64,000 nt of DNA from Dendrophyllia cribrosa (taxonomy: Eukaryota > Cnidaria > Anthozoa > Scleractinia > Dendrophylliidae), in NCBI GenBank assembly GCA_024195265.1, contig JAJLRJ010000002.1:19418307-19482306 (forward strand), read 5' to 3'. How positions within the stretch are numbered: position 1 is the first letter of the stretch; each line of letters opens with the position of its first letter. This document shows positions 14,301-24,636 of the stretch, piece by piece. The translations under genes and the position numbers were made by a program. The notes below the pieces were generated by a model. It saw only the letters and a program-made list of their open reading frames with translations. It was not told where the DNA came from and made no database searches.

Positions 14301-17300
14301 TATAAGAAAACAAAAGCATACAAAAGCAAACCATTAAAAAAATTCTTCAAGCCAAATGGAACCTTTAAAGTACATTATTATAAATTAAACCAATAACTGG
14401 TCATTATAGTTATAAAAAACACTGTCTCTGTATGGTCTCAGTTTTTTTATATTGCTATAAATAATTTATACTGGGCAATATTCACCAAAGGTATAATTAA
14501 AACTCAAGTCAGAGAGATAAGAATATATAAAACATAGAACCAAGGATATACAGTTTAATTCTTCCAATATCTTTTGCTCACAAATCTTGTATTTGCAAAG
14601 TACTGTGACTTAATAGAATTCTAGATTATTAAAGCCTTAACCGAGCGGTTAAATGCAGTTAATGGAACGTGACACCCTAGGGGTAGCTGGTCACGCAAAC
14701 ATTGCCCAGCGAGTAAACAATAAGCAAAGCTTCCATTCATTATGAATGCGTTCTACATGTGTTCACTAGCTTGAAATGAATGGTATTCATGTCTAGATTA
14801 CAATCAGATATGTGGATATATAGTCTAGAAATATATCTTAGCTTTACCTTGATTGGTTGTTGTTTTCAAAAGCTCTATTCATGGCTCGTAGTTAGCCACG
14901 TTGTGTATTTTTACTTTATAGTACAAATGTAGTCAGTGGTCGCACTCAAAGACACTGTCTCGATATAAAAGCAGTAGTACAAAATCCCAGGTCATTATCC
15001 TGGCAGCATTGCATGAAGTAGTAACAGCTTATAAATTGTTTCCCACCCTCCCTCCCTTTGGAGATGAGTTGTTTTTGTTTACTTTATTAAACTAGGGGTC
15101 ACTCCTTGTGGTTTGGCTAAGTCTGCATAGTGACTTCCCCCAAGCTCTTGCCATTCCTTGTGTGTTGCCATGGTTTTACCTTTGCCTTCATCTTGTTCGT
15201 GATCCAGCCCGGGCGGTGCTGGGGAGATAAGGAAGGCTCTGCCAATACTCTTGTCCTATCCCCAAGTTGCAGGGGGAATAAGTGAGGCTTACATTGTGCG
15301 CATAACCCGAATTCGCGAATTACCTGCCACAGGGCTGTGCACCCCTATTACGCCACATTGTTGTTGTTTTATTGCATCTCAACGTGTTTGTTTGGGTTTG
15401 GTTATGTCTAATAAGTCCAAATAGCAACATAGGAACAGTGACATTAAGATGGTATAACTTAACCGTAGATGAGGCTCAATGATGTCTTCCTCAACTGCAG
15501 CATAATAAATTACTGGCAAATGATAAATTTATTATACAGTCGAAACATATCCATCTGAGTGCATAAAGTTCTCATATTCTGAAATATTGATCAAGTTCTT
15601 AATATATGTATACAATTTAACTTAAAGAGATGTTCACTAGCTTCAAGTTTAATGTTTTGTAAAGGTATTTTTAATTGGAAGTCAATATCCCCTAAGTGTT
15701 ACAACTCATTTCCTTTCCATACAATTAGAAATATTGATACCAAATCGAGTCAATCCTTGGGTCTTTATACATTGTAGATGGTTGAAAGTGTTCATTAAAT
15801 GACAGCCTATATTAATTCAGCAGTATTTTCACATGGTATGTTTTATTTTTCTATGCAAAGTGGTTTTGACTGTTGAGACAATGGATAAAAACTATTGAAA
15901 TTAAACTTTCCTGCATTTCTGATTATTTTATGCTGTAAAAGATGAGTTTAACTTTCGCGTCTGTAGATCAAATCCTGAAGCATACGTGTATAACTTGCCA
16001 TTTCAAATAAAAGCTGCTGAAAGTACATGGTACTCTCTTATCATGCTGTCAGGTTTTCATAACGTTCTTTCAAAGGGAACTTAAATGACAAAAAAAAAAA
16101 CAACAACAATATTTTGGGAAAGGAAGGACATTATGTATATTCAAAATGTGTTTCTTGAGAATAAAATGTGTTGATATCAGCATCTCAATATTATGTAAAT
16201 TAGTTAAACAGAACAAGATTCAGACAAGACTGACTTCTTAGCAATGAAATATACTGTAAGTAACATACAAGCCACAAGAGAATACAGATAATCACATTTA
16301 CTACTGATAACAGGTAAGAAAATGACACCATTGTTAGAAACTTATCAAAAATCAGATGAACTGACTGTCAGCTTGACTTCTGAAACAAAACACACTTGGT
16401 AATATTACATACCTGATATACATAAATGCTGCTAAATCTTTCACGCCATTTTTGCTCACAGATTGGAACTTTAAAATTGCTCTAGACTATTATCTTCAAG
16501 GACATACAATATTACTTTGCAACTCCTAACAACCCAGCCACATTCGAAGAATAGAACATGCAGACACAGCCATGGTTAGCCAGTTGTGTAAATATAGCAA
16601 CAACATCCATAATTAAGTCTTCAGCTTCCGTGAGGTGTGAATTAACGCATGTAAATCATAATTCTATACTTAATATTGGCATCAAAGTAGACTAAACTGT
16701 AGTGAATCTTAAGTCATGTTCAGTGTTTCCAACTTCAGGGCCCTAAAGTGTGGCCATTCAATGAAAGCTGTGTAACATTTTGTTCCTTTGGTGTTTTAAT
16801 TTCAATTTTCCCATTAAGTAGAACTTTTGTGGCAATTTGTCAAGCTGGGTACACTATGAAACTCTTGGAAAGTAAAAGGTTATTAATGGCAATGATTATC
16901 AGCCAAATAAATGAAACACATGACTGCACCATTTATAATGCATGCAAAATTTTAGAGAAAGGGTTACTCGTTTAACTACAAACACAAGTTTATATTTGAG
17001 ACAAAAACCTTAACATAACAAACTTGATAAGCCACACAGTCAGTCATGTGGCTTCTAGTACCAGCACAAAAAGGGTAGGGAAGTGTCTAGAAAGAAATGC
17101 TTTATCATACCTTTTCATTATTGCTCAAGCTGACGACCTTCCTAACCACTCAAGCACGCAATATAACAACTGGATTCAAGTTTCACATCCTAAAAGGTCA
17201 TGACACTGGATTTGGTTGCAAACAGGATGTTCTTGAGGCAAGCTTTTGGCATTCAACTATCAGCTTTTATTCATGTCAAGACTGCTAGTTTTAGTCCATG

Positions 17301-20300
17301 AATTAAACACCAATTTACCATAATTACACAAACATTTGACAGCTCAAGACAAAGCAATGACATCATTATTAGTGATGGGACGCCTTTGTTCCTTGACTCA
17401 AAAATATTAAACAAAGAACAAGAAATTTCTCATTAAATTTTAAAAATATCAATCATGAATAAAATTAATAATGATCTCCTCAAAAAATGAGGATAAAGAA
17501 ACTTGATACAATACATGTAGATTTCCTGTAGAAAAAACAAAATGTCCTTGTCTCAAATGCACAAAATGGCAATTTTAAATTGTTTTCATGCATCATTCCA
17601 AAATACACCTGTTTAACATGCAATAGCACAGGACTAATAACTAAAATCTTAAGCATTTAATTTAATTTATTTAGTAACATAACTTTATTATTGTTAAAAA
17701 TAGCATGGCAAAAAATCACAATATTATTTAATAATATTGCTTAAATTGCAAAATAAAAAAAAATCCTGCATCATAACAAAGAACAATAATTATTATTACA
17801 TGTATTTTGCCACAAACTTACTATGTACCTTTATTTAGCATAATTATAAAATCTTGTATTAATCAATTTCCATTCAACACATTCACTTTTCCATTGATTT
17901 CTTTAGTTTGAAAATGTTCTAAGCAGTTATTTTTTCCTTTGTATCAGATTTTCTACCATAATTTGAGACAAAAGAAACTGAAATTCAAACCGGTTTGAAA
18001 CTTTTCAAAGCAAAGAAAAATTTCAACCATAACATTGTATATAAAATGCAATGTTCCAGTAACAAGTTTATGTAATATACAACCCAAAGCTTTAAATTCA
18101 AAGCTAATGCACATGTAAGTTAAAATAAATCAATAAAAAATTACCAGTTACTTTCCAAAGTGACAGACATCTACTTCCAATCAAACTTTTCTGACAACCC
18201 TGCATTTTTAAAAATGCAGCAACCCATACCAAGAGCTATGGTCATCGTAATGGAATCTGCAGCCTGACCATTTTACACACAGATTCTTCAAAACATTTTT
18301 AAAACAGTTATTAATCTTGATCTATCTTACAATAATTTTTGTCATTTTAAGAATACATGTAGTTTTCAATGATCTTTTATGTCTAAAAGAACTGTCAATT
18401 GGTTGTTTGAATGATTACCTTTTAATTCTTTTAAATTTGTTTCATTAGTATTCATTTTCTTATAGCAAATATAGTTTTATTGTAAGAGGGTCAACACTCT
18501 GAATGATGCTCCAAATACATGAAGGTATTATCACTATAATCCACAGAGACTATTAAGTTTTGGCTGCCCAAGGCATCTAGCAGTTAACATCCTGGACTCC
18601 TAATTTCTAAGTGAAAAAAGGGTTCCTTGAAATTTTTCTTGCACAAGTACAGTGTAACTAACCTTGAGTGTACATGTAACCATAACTACATTGTAAAATT
18701 AATACTTGCAGTACCTTGGGTTGTTTATAATCAATGAATATTAATTATATTCAGTTTGGAAATTTTCAAACTACAGACTGTTATCTGTAGTTTCATTTTC
18801 TTATCTTCCTTAATTATGGCCATGAATTAGAGACAATAAAAGGACAATAAAAATTAAACTGGTTTGAAAAACAAAATTTAAACCACAACGCCAATTTTAC
18901 TCTACATGTATAGTCAGGTATCAAATATTTAGCAATAAAATACAAACCAAATTAGCCCAAAATAGGTATTACACAAACCTAACTGTTATTTAAAAAATCA
19001 GGTTAACCCTTTCATTCCTGAGGTTTTCTACCCTTTTATTCAAACTCGTAAGTAAAACCTTAATGGCCATGTATGATATACCATTTGAAAGGTCTTGATG
19101 AGTGCAGTTCTTATTTCATATCAAAAATGGGGAAGGAAATCATGGCTTTGAAATAAACAGGCTGAAAATGTCAAAGTCAAAAAGTTCAGAAATGCCTCAA
19201 TTTTCAGACATACAGTACTAGGTATACTTCCTAACTATAGCTTATTTTGCAGCTCTCAGTTAATAGAGTAACATGAGCTATGTCTCACACTGCAAATGTA
19301 TAAAACAAAAAATTGTCAAAAGTTCCAGGGGTGGTCAACCATATCATAGATAATAGGGGAGTACAATTTTATTCTGGAAATGAACTGATCTTTCCGAGAC
19401 CATTTTTGTGGCAAAATTCCATTGAAATAGACCAAGTACATGTATTAACAACTTTATGAACTTTTTATGTTGGTTGACGTAAACAGGAGTGAAAGGGTTA
19501 AAAGCTTCCTATTCTTATTTAAATAAAGAATTATTATCCAACAATGGTTTCAATAATGTTGATATTTTTTTATGTGTCACCAGGGCTTTTATCAAAAAAA
19601 TCACAGATCGACAGGCTCCTGCTGAGTTCAACCCAAACGCCCACTCTAGAATCATTATGCGTCAATTATTCTCCCACACCCCTATCCGGAATAAGCCTCC
19701 CACGTGTTGAGATGTACATTAAACAAATTATTATATATACTAATTTTCAGATACATGTACAAGTTTGATTCGTGGGATATTGAAAAACAGTCTCATTTCT
19801 GTCATAAACTGGACTTTATAAAAAAGGAACATCAGGGATAGTCCTGTATCCAAGAAGAAAAATAAGAATTTCATAAGTGGGATTCCTCTTTTCAAACACC
19901 AAGGGTAAAGTACAGTACATGATTTCTGTCATCTGACCATGATCTTCAGTTGAAATCTCAAGCTACAATTGTATCCTGTGTGTGGCACACACATTCTACT
20001 TTCTACAGCTATAAGATCTTAAGTTTTAAATGAATGCATGGTATTTGTTGTACCCCTAATTCTAAAGGAAATTAATCAAATGCCATCAGCTTACCATCCC
20101 TCAGTCGGATTCTCAAGTTATCCTGTGTGTGGCGAATACTTTCTACAACTAAAACAATAAAAAGATAATATTGTAACAATATGTTAGCACTGTTAAATAG
20201 TAAAAGCACTGCTACATATAAAAAATGCAGTACATGTACATGTGGATAATGACAGTGTACTTACAAGGATTCTAATATTACAATCTGACCTTTTTATTTA

Positions 20301-23300
20301 TTTAATATTTTTTTATTTACTGATACATGTATTATTTATTTATCCAGGGACATCTGATTAGAACATGCTGACATGTATAGCTATAAATTTTAAACAGAGC
20401 CCTGCCAGGCCTTCAATAATGTAATTTTATCAATGATATAATTATAAATATAATATTAAAGAGAAAGAGATCATCACAGTGTGAACAGGGTGCTGAACAG
20501 ATTTTCAGGCCTCAACCGGACAAGATGGGAGCTTGGTCAATTGTGAGCTCTAAATAGATTATTATACCTATGAAATGATGAAAATGTGATAATACTGTAT
20601 GTAAAAATGAAATACAGTAAATTGATAAGTGGATGAACTGCGGGAAAAAGAATTAAAGAAAAAGAGATTATTGTACATTTAGCAACTGAATTTATACAAT
20701 TTTCATGTATTTTCATGTATTTTCATGTATTTTCAGGGCTCGACGGGGCCAGATGGGAGCTTGGTCAATTGTAAAATCTATTATGATGTACCTGTGTGAT
20801 GAATGATGAATACATGTACATGGGTGTTTGTGAAAATACATGAATGCAATTATATGAAATAAATTCATATGAACAGTGGGAGAAAGAATTAAAGAAAAAG
20901 AGGTACAGTAATTGCAGTAAAGTTATGCAGCAACTGAATGAGTTGTAACATTTGGCAAACAAAAGAACTACAAAATAGAGAAAACATGGGAAATGACTAC
21001 ATTGTACTTAGGCTATGCTGCACCAAATGGCAAAAATTGGAAATTTAAAAAATTATTAGTTTAGGCTGCAGGCTTTCAGCTGGAAATTGAAGACAGAGCA
21101 TCCTGGAAGCATGTCTGTCATAAAATTTATAAAACTTCACTTTTCAAGAATTTCTTTAAAAAGCACACAACTGTAAGCTTAACCTGAGATATTACCTTCA
21201 TGTACAGTAATAAGAACAGTTTTCAATTGTGTCGTACTACCAAAACCTCTGGCCAATCACAATAGATGCAGACATTGCAATAAACCAATCAGAACTTAAA
21301 GCAAATGCATGTAGCCGGTACCAAGTGCAGGGAAACTTGTGCAAGTAAGTCACAATTGGTTTTGGTTTTACATATACCTGATTGGTTGAGAAAGTGGCTC
21401 AAGATTTTTAGCCAATCACAAAGCATAGAAATGCAAACCCAAAGCAATTGCAAAATTACTATCGACGCTCAATTTAAAAACCGCTCTATACATGTACATG
21501 TAAAAGCAGTTAGCTGTATTCTTTGAACATTAAAACAAAAATACTATTTGGTTAACTATGGGTGGCTTACCTTGATTTGTGGTGAAATGAGTAATAGGTT
21601 GACCATTGACCTCCAAAATAACATCTCCAGCAAAAACCTAAGGTTAGAACAACTGTCAGTATACATTGTACATGTATACAATATACATGTATGTTACTCA
21701 ATATCTTGTTTTTCTTAAGAATATTTTGTTAATTTTTTACGCACACAAGTTTGAATATTGTAAATATCGTGAATACTGTAACATGATCATGACCATCTGA
21801 CCAAGTGGACACCATCAGAACCAGGAGAAGTGTCCCTGTAAAGAGGTGTCCCTTTAATAGAGGTGATAATTACAAAGATTACATGGAATTGAGCATCTTG
21901 CAGGTCGGGACCAGGATAAGTGTCCCTTCAATAAAGGTGATAATTACAAAGATTATATAAGCGTTTTGCCGGCTGGAACCAGGAGAAGTGTCCTCTTATA
22001 GAGGTGTGCCTTAAATAGGGCGATACATGTACATGTAATTACAAAGTTATACACAACACGTATGATCATCTTGCCAGCCGAGACCAGGAGAAGAGATGAT
22101 AATTATTACCAAGATTACTTTTTATATGAGCATTTTGCTGGCCAGGACCAGGAGAAGTGTCCCCTTAATTGAGGTGTCCCAAGGTAGAGGTTTCACTGTA
22201 GTTTCACTGTAATAACAAATTAATACAGTAATCTATGAATTCATCCTACATGTATTTAAAACAACACACTGCTATTCTAATAGAAAAAAGCTAGCCTGAC
22301 ATGTTCAGTGCAGACAAAGGGAACCTTGCAAATTAAATTATTAAGAACTTTTATCACTTCCAAACCAAAGAAATTGAAAAGGATCCATTATACTTTACCA
22401 CAACAATATAGATTTTTGCGGTTCCTTGAAAATGAAAATTATCTGAAATATTTAGAGGTAAACTTGCAGTGCTGTTTTATTCCATGGATTTTTTCAGATA
22501 TTACAGGTTAAAGTTTGACATCAAGTGAGTTTTTGAATAATTATGTTAAATTATGTTATCAGCTTTGCAGCACTGTATGCACATATCACCATGTTTGACA
22601 TGTTTGTTTTGTATAAAAGCCATTGTTTACATAATTATTTCACGCCTATTAAATGCAGTGATTGATTTACCTTCAATTTTTACAAAATTTGACGATAGTA
22701 TACTGCTTTACAGAATGACTAATTTTAAATCCACTAACTGGTAAAAACTCACACAAACCATGCAAGGGGAGAAATGCAAAGAAATCCATGTAATGTTTTA
22801 TTTAGGTACGAACCCAATATATATCTTCAATTATATCAAATTTTCCATCAATCTGTCTGCTTTTATCAATACAATTTATTAGTTTTGTTTGCGCAACAGA
22901 CTGGGCGGCTTTGACGTTTAGTCGCCCGGCATGACAAATTTGTCTGGGGCAGTGTCGATAGCACGACACGAAACACACTAAATTGAAATACGCTAATTTC
23001 TACCACATGCTTTTCACAGCTGAAAATAACTTTAGATCATTTTTACAATTGTTCATAACGAGAAATGTGTACAAGCATTTACAGCAATTTCTTACTTAAT
23101 AAGTTAAATAAAACACAAACAAAGTTGGCATTTAACGAGGCTGAGTTTACATGGAATGGTACACGAAAAGCAATAATATTTTTTTCAGTCTGTCAGTCTT
23201 GCAAATAAGCTTAATTCGTGAATCAAAATGGACGAAGAGTGGACGACGACGCTTAAGTATTATTTAAGGAAATCCCACCCTAATGGTTGATTTATTTTAT

Positions 23301-23984
23301 CCGTTATTGGAACCACTGTTCAAACCACCAATATATATTATATTATTAAATTAAATCTCAGAAAACGGTTCAGTCAATATTAATAACGTGCAGTTAGAGA
23401 CGAAACGAACCGATCGCGATGTAGAGTTTTAATTAAAAGCTAAAAACGCTGCGCTTATGAATGAAAGGTGTACAAGCTTTGTGCAAGCTAAATTTCAAAC
23501 AACAAACATGAATTAAACAAGCAAAGCGAAAGGAAAACTTCAGTAAAAGTAAAATATTGGGTCAATGTTTAGTTCAGTGAGCAAAAGTTTATATGTTGTG
23601 TGTTTTGATAACCAAAGCCGAGGAAACTACAATAAGCCGGCTCACGTTATCTTCGCGTTCAGAAGAATTGCCACGTTGAAGAGAGGTGATCCGGTTTTCG
23701 GAAATAATAAATTTACTAGTAAAGAAAATAATCCAACAAAACCTCGAGAGGAAAGGCACTCGAATACGCCAAAACTAAGAGCTATTTGTGTGTAATGCGG
23801 ATATATTAAAAGACGGTTGAGGAATCAAAATGAACATGCTCACCTTTCCACTCAGTTGTGCGGAGCCATTATGAACCAAAGCACAGACCATAGGCGGAAG
23901 ATGCGTGTCCACTCCTCCAATCACACTAAAGCCAAAACCGCCGAGAGGATGCCTTTCAAGTTCTACATATCTGTCATGAGCCAT
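2328..23984 (-). CDS. EFA6: EFA6/PSD-type Arf6 guanine-nucleotide exchange factor, 3' end beyond the window
   Basis: EFA6/PSD proteins load GTP onto Arf6 at the plasma membrane and act on endosome recycling and cortical actin and microtubules (family knowledge). Twelve exons, all GT-AG and in phase: 23844-23984, 21571-21637, 20095-20142, 12059-13004, 9768-9961, 7823-7881, 5984-6073, 5828-5871, 5039-5102, 4535-4564, 3757-3838, 2328-2392; 610 codons so far. Residues about 5-86 are a PDZ domain (GGFGFSVIGG loop, then GDVILEVNGQ). Residues 87-375 are a low-complexity linker with C232/C235 and C262/C265. The Sec7 domain runs from about 377 to 530: LAQRLFNLEGF, EYLKFFDFS, LSGETQERER with E439 as glutamate finger, and LLLNSDLHGE. 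NPFVE and a PH-domain start (VYKEGLLYRK, WKRKWMPFFATLKG) follow. The rest of the PH domain and the C-terminal coiled coil should lie left of base 1. The large fourth exon has a second in-frame acceptor (start 12956). Only ATG 23984 was considered as start; 5' UTR introns cannot be excluded. Confidence 0.93.
2530..2810. mobile_element. MITE with AAGGCTGATTTA ends
   Basis: AAGGCTGATTTA with GGCACAACTTT on the left matches the complement of AAAGTTGTGCC and AAATCTGCCTTT on the right. The internal part repeats GTTGT and GCAAC motifs. No coding capacity. Confidence 0.6.
2868..2992. mobile_element. short palindromic MITE, TAAAGGCCCAG ends
   Basis: The arms TAAAGGCCCAGTATTGTCCA and the complement near 2960-2992 (TGGACAATAATGGGCCTTTA) form a hairpin with GCTTCACACGC/GCGCGTGAAGC inside. 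The sequence can look like a short exon on the minus strand, but the arms show it is a repeat. Confidence 0.7.
3045..3200. mobile_element. hairpin MITE family A, copy 1
   Basis: Near-perfect palindrome of about 155 bp. The arms contain GGTTCAAATTTTTCTTT, AAACCAGTTTAATTTTT and CCTTTGTCT, and the loop lies at about 3118-3135. It is one of six copies in the window (3453, 9551, 17907, 18752, 52896), all in introns or intergenic DNA. Confidence 0.8.
3453..3620. mobile_element. hairpin MITE family A, copy 2
   Basis: Bounded by TATATGTTGTGGTTCAAA and its complement. It is very close in sequence to the copy at 52896-53066, which suggests these two were inserted recently. The loop is at about 3530-3545. 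Confidence 0.85.
3869..4049. mobile_element. palindromic MITE with TTGCCCATAATACAC arms
   Basis: The left arm reads GAATTGCCCATAATACAC and the right arm GTGTATTATGGGCAATTC. Inner arms carry CTCTTGGGGG against CCCAAGAG. About 180 bp in all, in an EFA6 intron. Confidence 0.75.
5364..5552. mobile_element. MITE with CAGGGCT ends
   Basis: It starts CAGGGCTCG and ends AAGCCCTG. TTGCCC, GGGCAAG and ACAAGT motifs recur inside. The poly-C run 5662-5682 lies just outside and is separate. Confidence 0.5.
6180..6573 (-). mobile_element. tRNA-derived SINE, tandem monomers, split by a TTAA element
   Basis: Read on the minus strand, two monomers start GGCCTTGTAACTCAGTGG (at about 6270 and 6510), an A-box-like tRNA D-arm; a degraded B-box region follows in the second. 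GGTCAATTGTGAGTTCT and GAATTAAAGAGAATG recur between monomers on the plus strand. The unit is interrupted at TTAA 6574 and resumes at 7764 (see the element 6578-7759). Related monomers occur at 20460-20960. Confidence 0.65.
6856..7040. mobile_element. MITE nested in the TTAA element
   Basis: Inverted arms TATAGACCTCTTTCATAA and the complement ending at 7040, with GGCCTCACTGG-type inner arms. About 185 bp. It lies wholly inside 6578-7759, so it inserted later. Confidence 0.8.
7270..7638 (-). other. unexplained open frame inside the TTAA element
   Basis: The frame is open for about 120 codons from just after an upstream TAG. Its only early ATG gives a 100-residue peptide. The composition (SLPFEYMKLLTKKNNQ, VKRAEAAKKLRYSCVD, LALEKWKTATMDEFQAIKN) looks like a natural helical protein rather than translated repeat. 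I do not recognise the family. It may be captured host sequence or part of a transposase, or chance. Confidence 0.3.
9551..9714. mobile_element. hairpin MITE family A, copy 3
   Basis: Same arms as the copies at 3045 and 3453 (GTGGTTCAAATTTTTCTTTG, then AAACCAGTTTAATTTTTATT), with a loop at about 9625-9640 and a few mismatches between arms. Confidence 0.8.
10246..10283. repeat. perfect 38-nt palindrome
   Basis: CCTTATTAGTATTCTTTA is followed at once by its exact complement, with no loop. A related TATTCATTATAAAGAGAATACT stands at 10315-10337. Probably the core of a small MITE. Confidence 0.7.
10846..10975. mobile_element. palindromic MITE fragment
   Basis: TGTTTTATCAAG with AAAATTC on the left faces GAATTTTTAACCTTGATAAAACA on the right around a CTCGGCTACGCCTCG centre. 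The outer arms (GAAGTCGTTCAAAACAC against GTGTTTTAAACATTACTTC) are partly matched. Confidence 0.5.
11025..11300 (+). mobile_element. tRNA-derived SINE
   Basis: The 5' part GTGATCTTGTGGTCAGTGCA resembles a tRNA D-arm/A-box. The body has TTAGACAAGAAACTTTGCTC, TCTCTCCACCCAGGTGTA and AAATGGGTACTGGC, a conserved SINE central domain seen in many marine invertebrates. The 3' end is unclear. Confidence 0.6.
13004..14262. mobile_element. DNA transposon relic containing the 17-bp minisatellite
   Basis: The right end reads GTCGCTTACAGGAGGTTTGA at 14233-14252, then ctgta. The same kind of end (GTGGTCGCTTACAGGAGGTT) closes a second copy at 28690-29755. Both copies share an inner block: TGGTGATTTTAACTTTTCT at 13130 against TGGTGATTTGAATTTTTCT at 28849, and GTGTTACAGTACA at 13219 and 29511. 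The 17-bp minisatellite grew inside this copy. The left edge abuts the EFA6 exon and is uncertain. Confidence 0.55.
13352..14212. repeat. 17-bp minisatellite, about 50 units
   Basis: Tandem CGACCACCTCCTGTAAG with variants at a few positions (CTCC/ATCC, CCG/CTG, GCG/GTG/GCA). Some blocks of several units recur as higher-order groups (13515-13600, 13630-13720, 13750-13840). It lies in EFA6 intron 3. Since 17 is not a multiple of 3, long frames on the minus strand are open by repetition only. Confidence 0.95.
14263..18700. other. EFA6 intron 3, mostly unique AT-rich DNA
   Basis: I see no exon here on either strand. A somewhat GC-richer block at about 15050-15360 contains direct-repeat-like text (AGCTCTTGCCATTCCTTG and CCCCAAGTTGCAGGGG) and may be an old repeat fragment. 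One degraded hairpin MITE lies at 17907-18035. The remainder shows nothing I can name. Confidence 0.5.
17907..18035. mobile_element. hairpin MITE family A, copy 4 (degraded)
   Basis: The right arm is well preserved (CAAACCGGTTTGAAACTTTT, then AAGAAAAATTTCAACCATAA). The left arm is short and mismatched. Confidence 0.65.
18752..18891. mobile_element. hairpin MITE family A, copy 5 (degraded)
   Basis: It has ATTAAACTGGTTTGAAAA and AAATTTAAACCACAACG on the right, with a partial left arm. A second small palindrome (CTACAGACTGTTATCTGTAG) sits inside. Confidence 0.6.
19007..19497. mobile_element. TTAA-flanked element, CCCTTTCA end type
   Basis: TTAA at 19003-19006 and 19498-19501; inverted ends CCCTTTCATTCCTG and CAGGAGTGAAAGGG. 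About 490 bp without coding capacity. Its ends relate it to the element at 1797-2002. Confidence 0.7.
19938..20002 (-). pseudogene. decayed duplicate of EFA6 exon 3
   Basis: About 95 bp downstream (in gene sense) of the real third exon, 20095-20142, lies a second stretch with the same acceptor context (GTAG then AAAGTA), the same core (GCCACACACAGGATA) and a similar end (CTGAAGATCATG then gt, against CTGAGGGATG then gt). The copy would be 65 nt against 48 nt, so it shifts the frame, and its donor is weak. It is best read as a tandem exon duplication that has decayed. It could also be a recent alternative exon, but the frame argues against that. Confidence 0.55.
20460..20955 (-). mobile_element. 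tandem SINE monomers
   Basis: Two to three units share GGGAGCTTGGTCAATTGT and GAATTAAAGA with the SINE at 6180-6573, in the same orientation. The tRNA-like heads are eroded. TTTCATGTAT is repeated three times at 20700-20730. Confidence 0.55.
21214..21487. mobile_element. MITE family B, copy 1
   Basis: It starts near ACAGTTTTCAATTGTGTC and ends near AAAAACCGCTCT. Inside it has CTGGCCAATCACAA, TGATTGGTTGAGAAAGTGG and TTTAGCCAATCACAAAGCAT. Related copies are at 40385, 49502 and 52605. Confidence 0.75.
21820..22205. repeat. irregular tandem repeat with ACCAGGAGAAGTGTCC core
   Basis: The core recurs at about 21820, 21910, 21978, 22083 and 22148, with spacers holding GAGGTGATAATTACAAAG and TTGCxGGC motifs. 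Unit length varies from about 65 to 105 bp. It ends in AGGTTTCACTGTA, which resembles a transposon end, so the array may have grown inside one. Confidence 0.7.
22210..23843. other. EFA6 intron 1, no feature seen
   Basis: AT-rich DNA with short open stretches only. None has family resemblance or splice context. I see no clear repeat. Confidence 0.5.
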
Positions 23985-24636
23985 TACTCTCCTTCCAACG
24001 ATTCATACAGAGGATTCATTTCTTGTCACTGCTACATCACCCGGTGTGTCGCGTCGGTGCTTCAGAGGGTTTCCGAATACTAACGAAGATTTACGAATAT
24101 TCACAAATAGTTTCCGGATTAGTCCGTCATTTCCTGCTTGCCAATCGAACAACCTAGTAAAAAGAATGTAAAATACAATACCATACAATAACTTTATGTG
24201 AAGATGCTGTGCAGACTGTTTTTCGCCGCTATCGAAGATATGATTTGTCGGCGTTTGTTGTTCTTGTTTCGAAATACTTCCTCTCAAAAAATTATCAAGA
24301 GATGAAATTCCGGAAGTGCGTCACGACACTAGCAGGCCTCTGTGAAATAATATTTGAGAGAAATTAGTTTAAATATGGCATTTTCTCCGCTCGCAAAAGT
24401 TAGAGAAGATAGAAAATGGAAATTTAAGATAAAAAGAAGTGAAGATTTCTTCAAATTTCCTGAGTAAAACACATCAAAATAACTTCAAAACATCAAACCG
24501 GAAAAAGTAATTCGAGCCAACACAAACCTGAATATCCGGTAAATACGTCATCACGTGACCTTCACAAGAGTGAAGGCTCACACAACTTTTCTAACCTGTC
24601 GCTACTAGCTCAGCTTTCAAAAGTTTTACCTCCATC
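23985..24636. promoter_or_regulatory. putative bidirectional promoter of EFA6 and SGPL1
   Basis: The start codons of EFA6 (minus) and SGPL1 (plus) face away from each other with 652 bp between them. The gap contains CCGGAAGTG at 24310-24318 (ETS/GABP consensus) followed by GCGTCA, then ACGTCA at 24545-24550 and TCACGTGACC at 24551-24560 (CRE half-site next to an E-box close to the USF/TFEB type). No TATA box is evident at a useful distance from either gene. Transcription starts cannot be placed. The shared-promoter reading is inferred from geometry and motifs. Confidence 0.6.
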
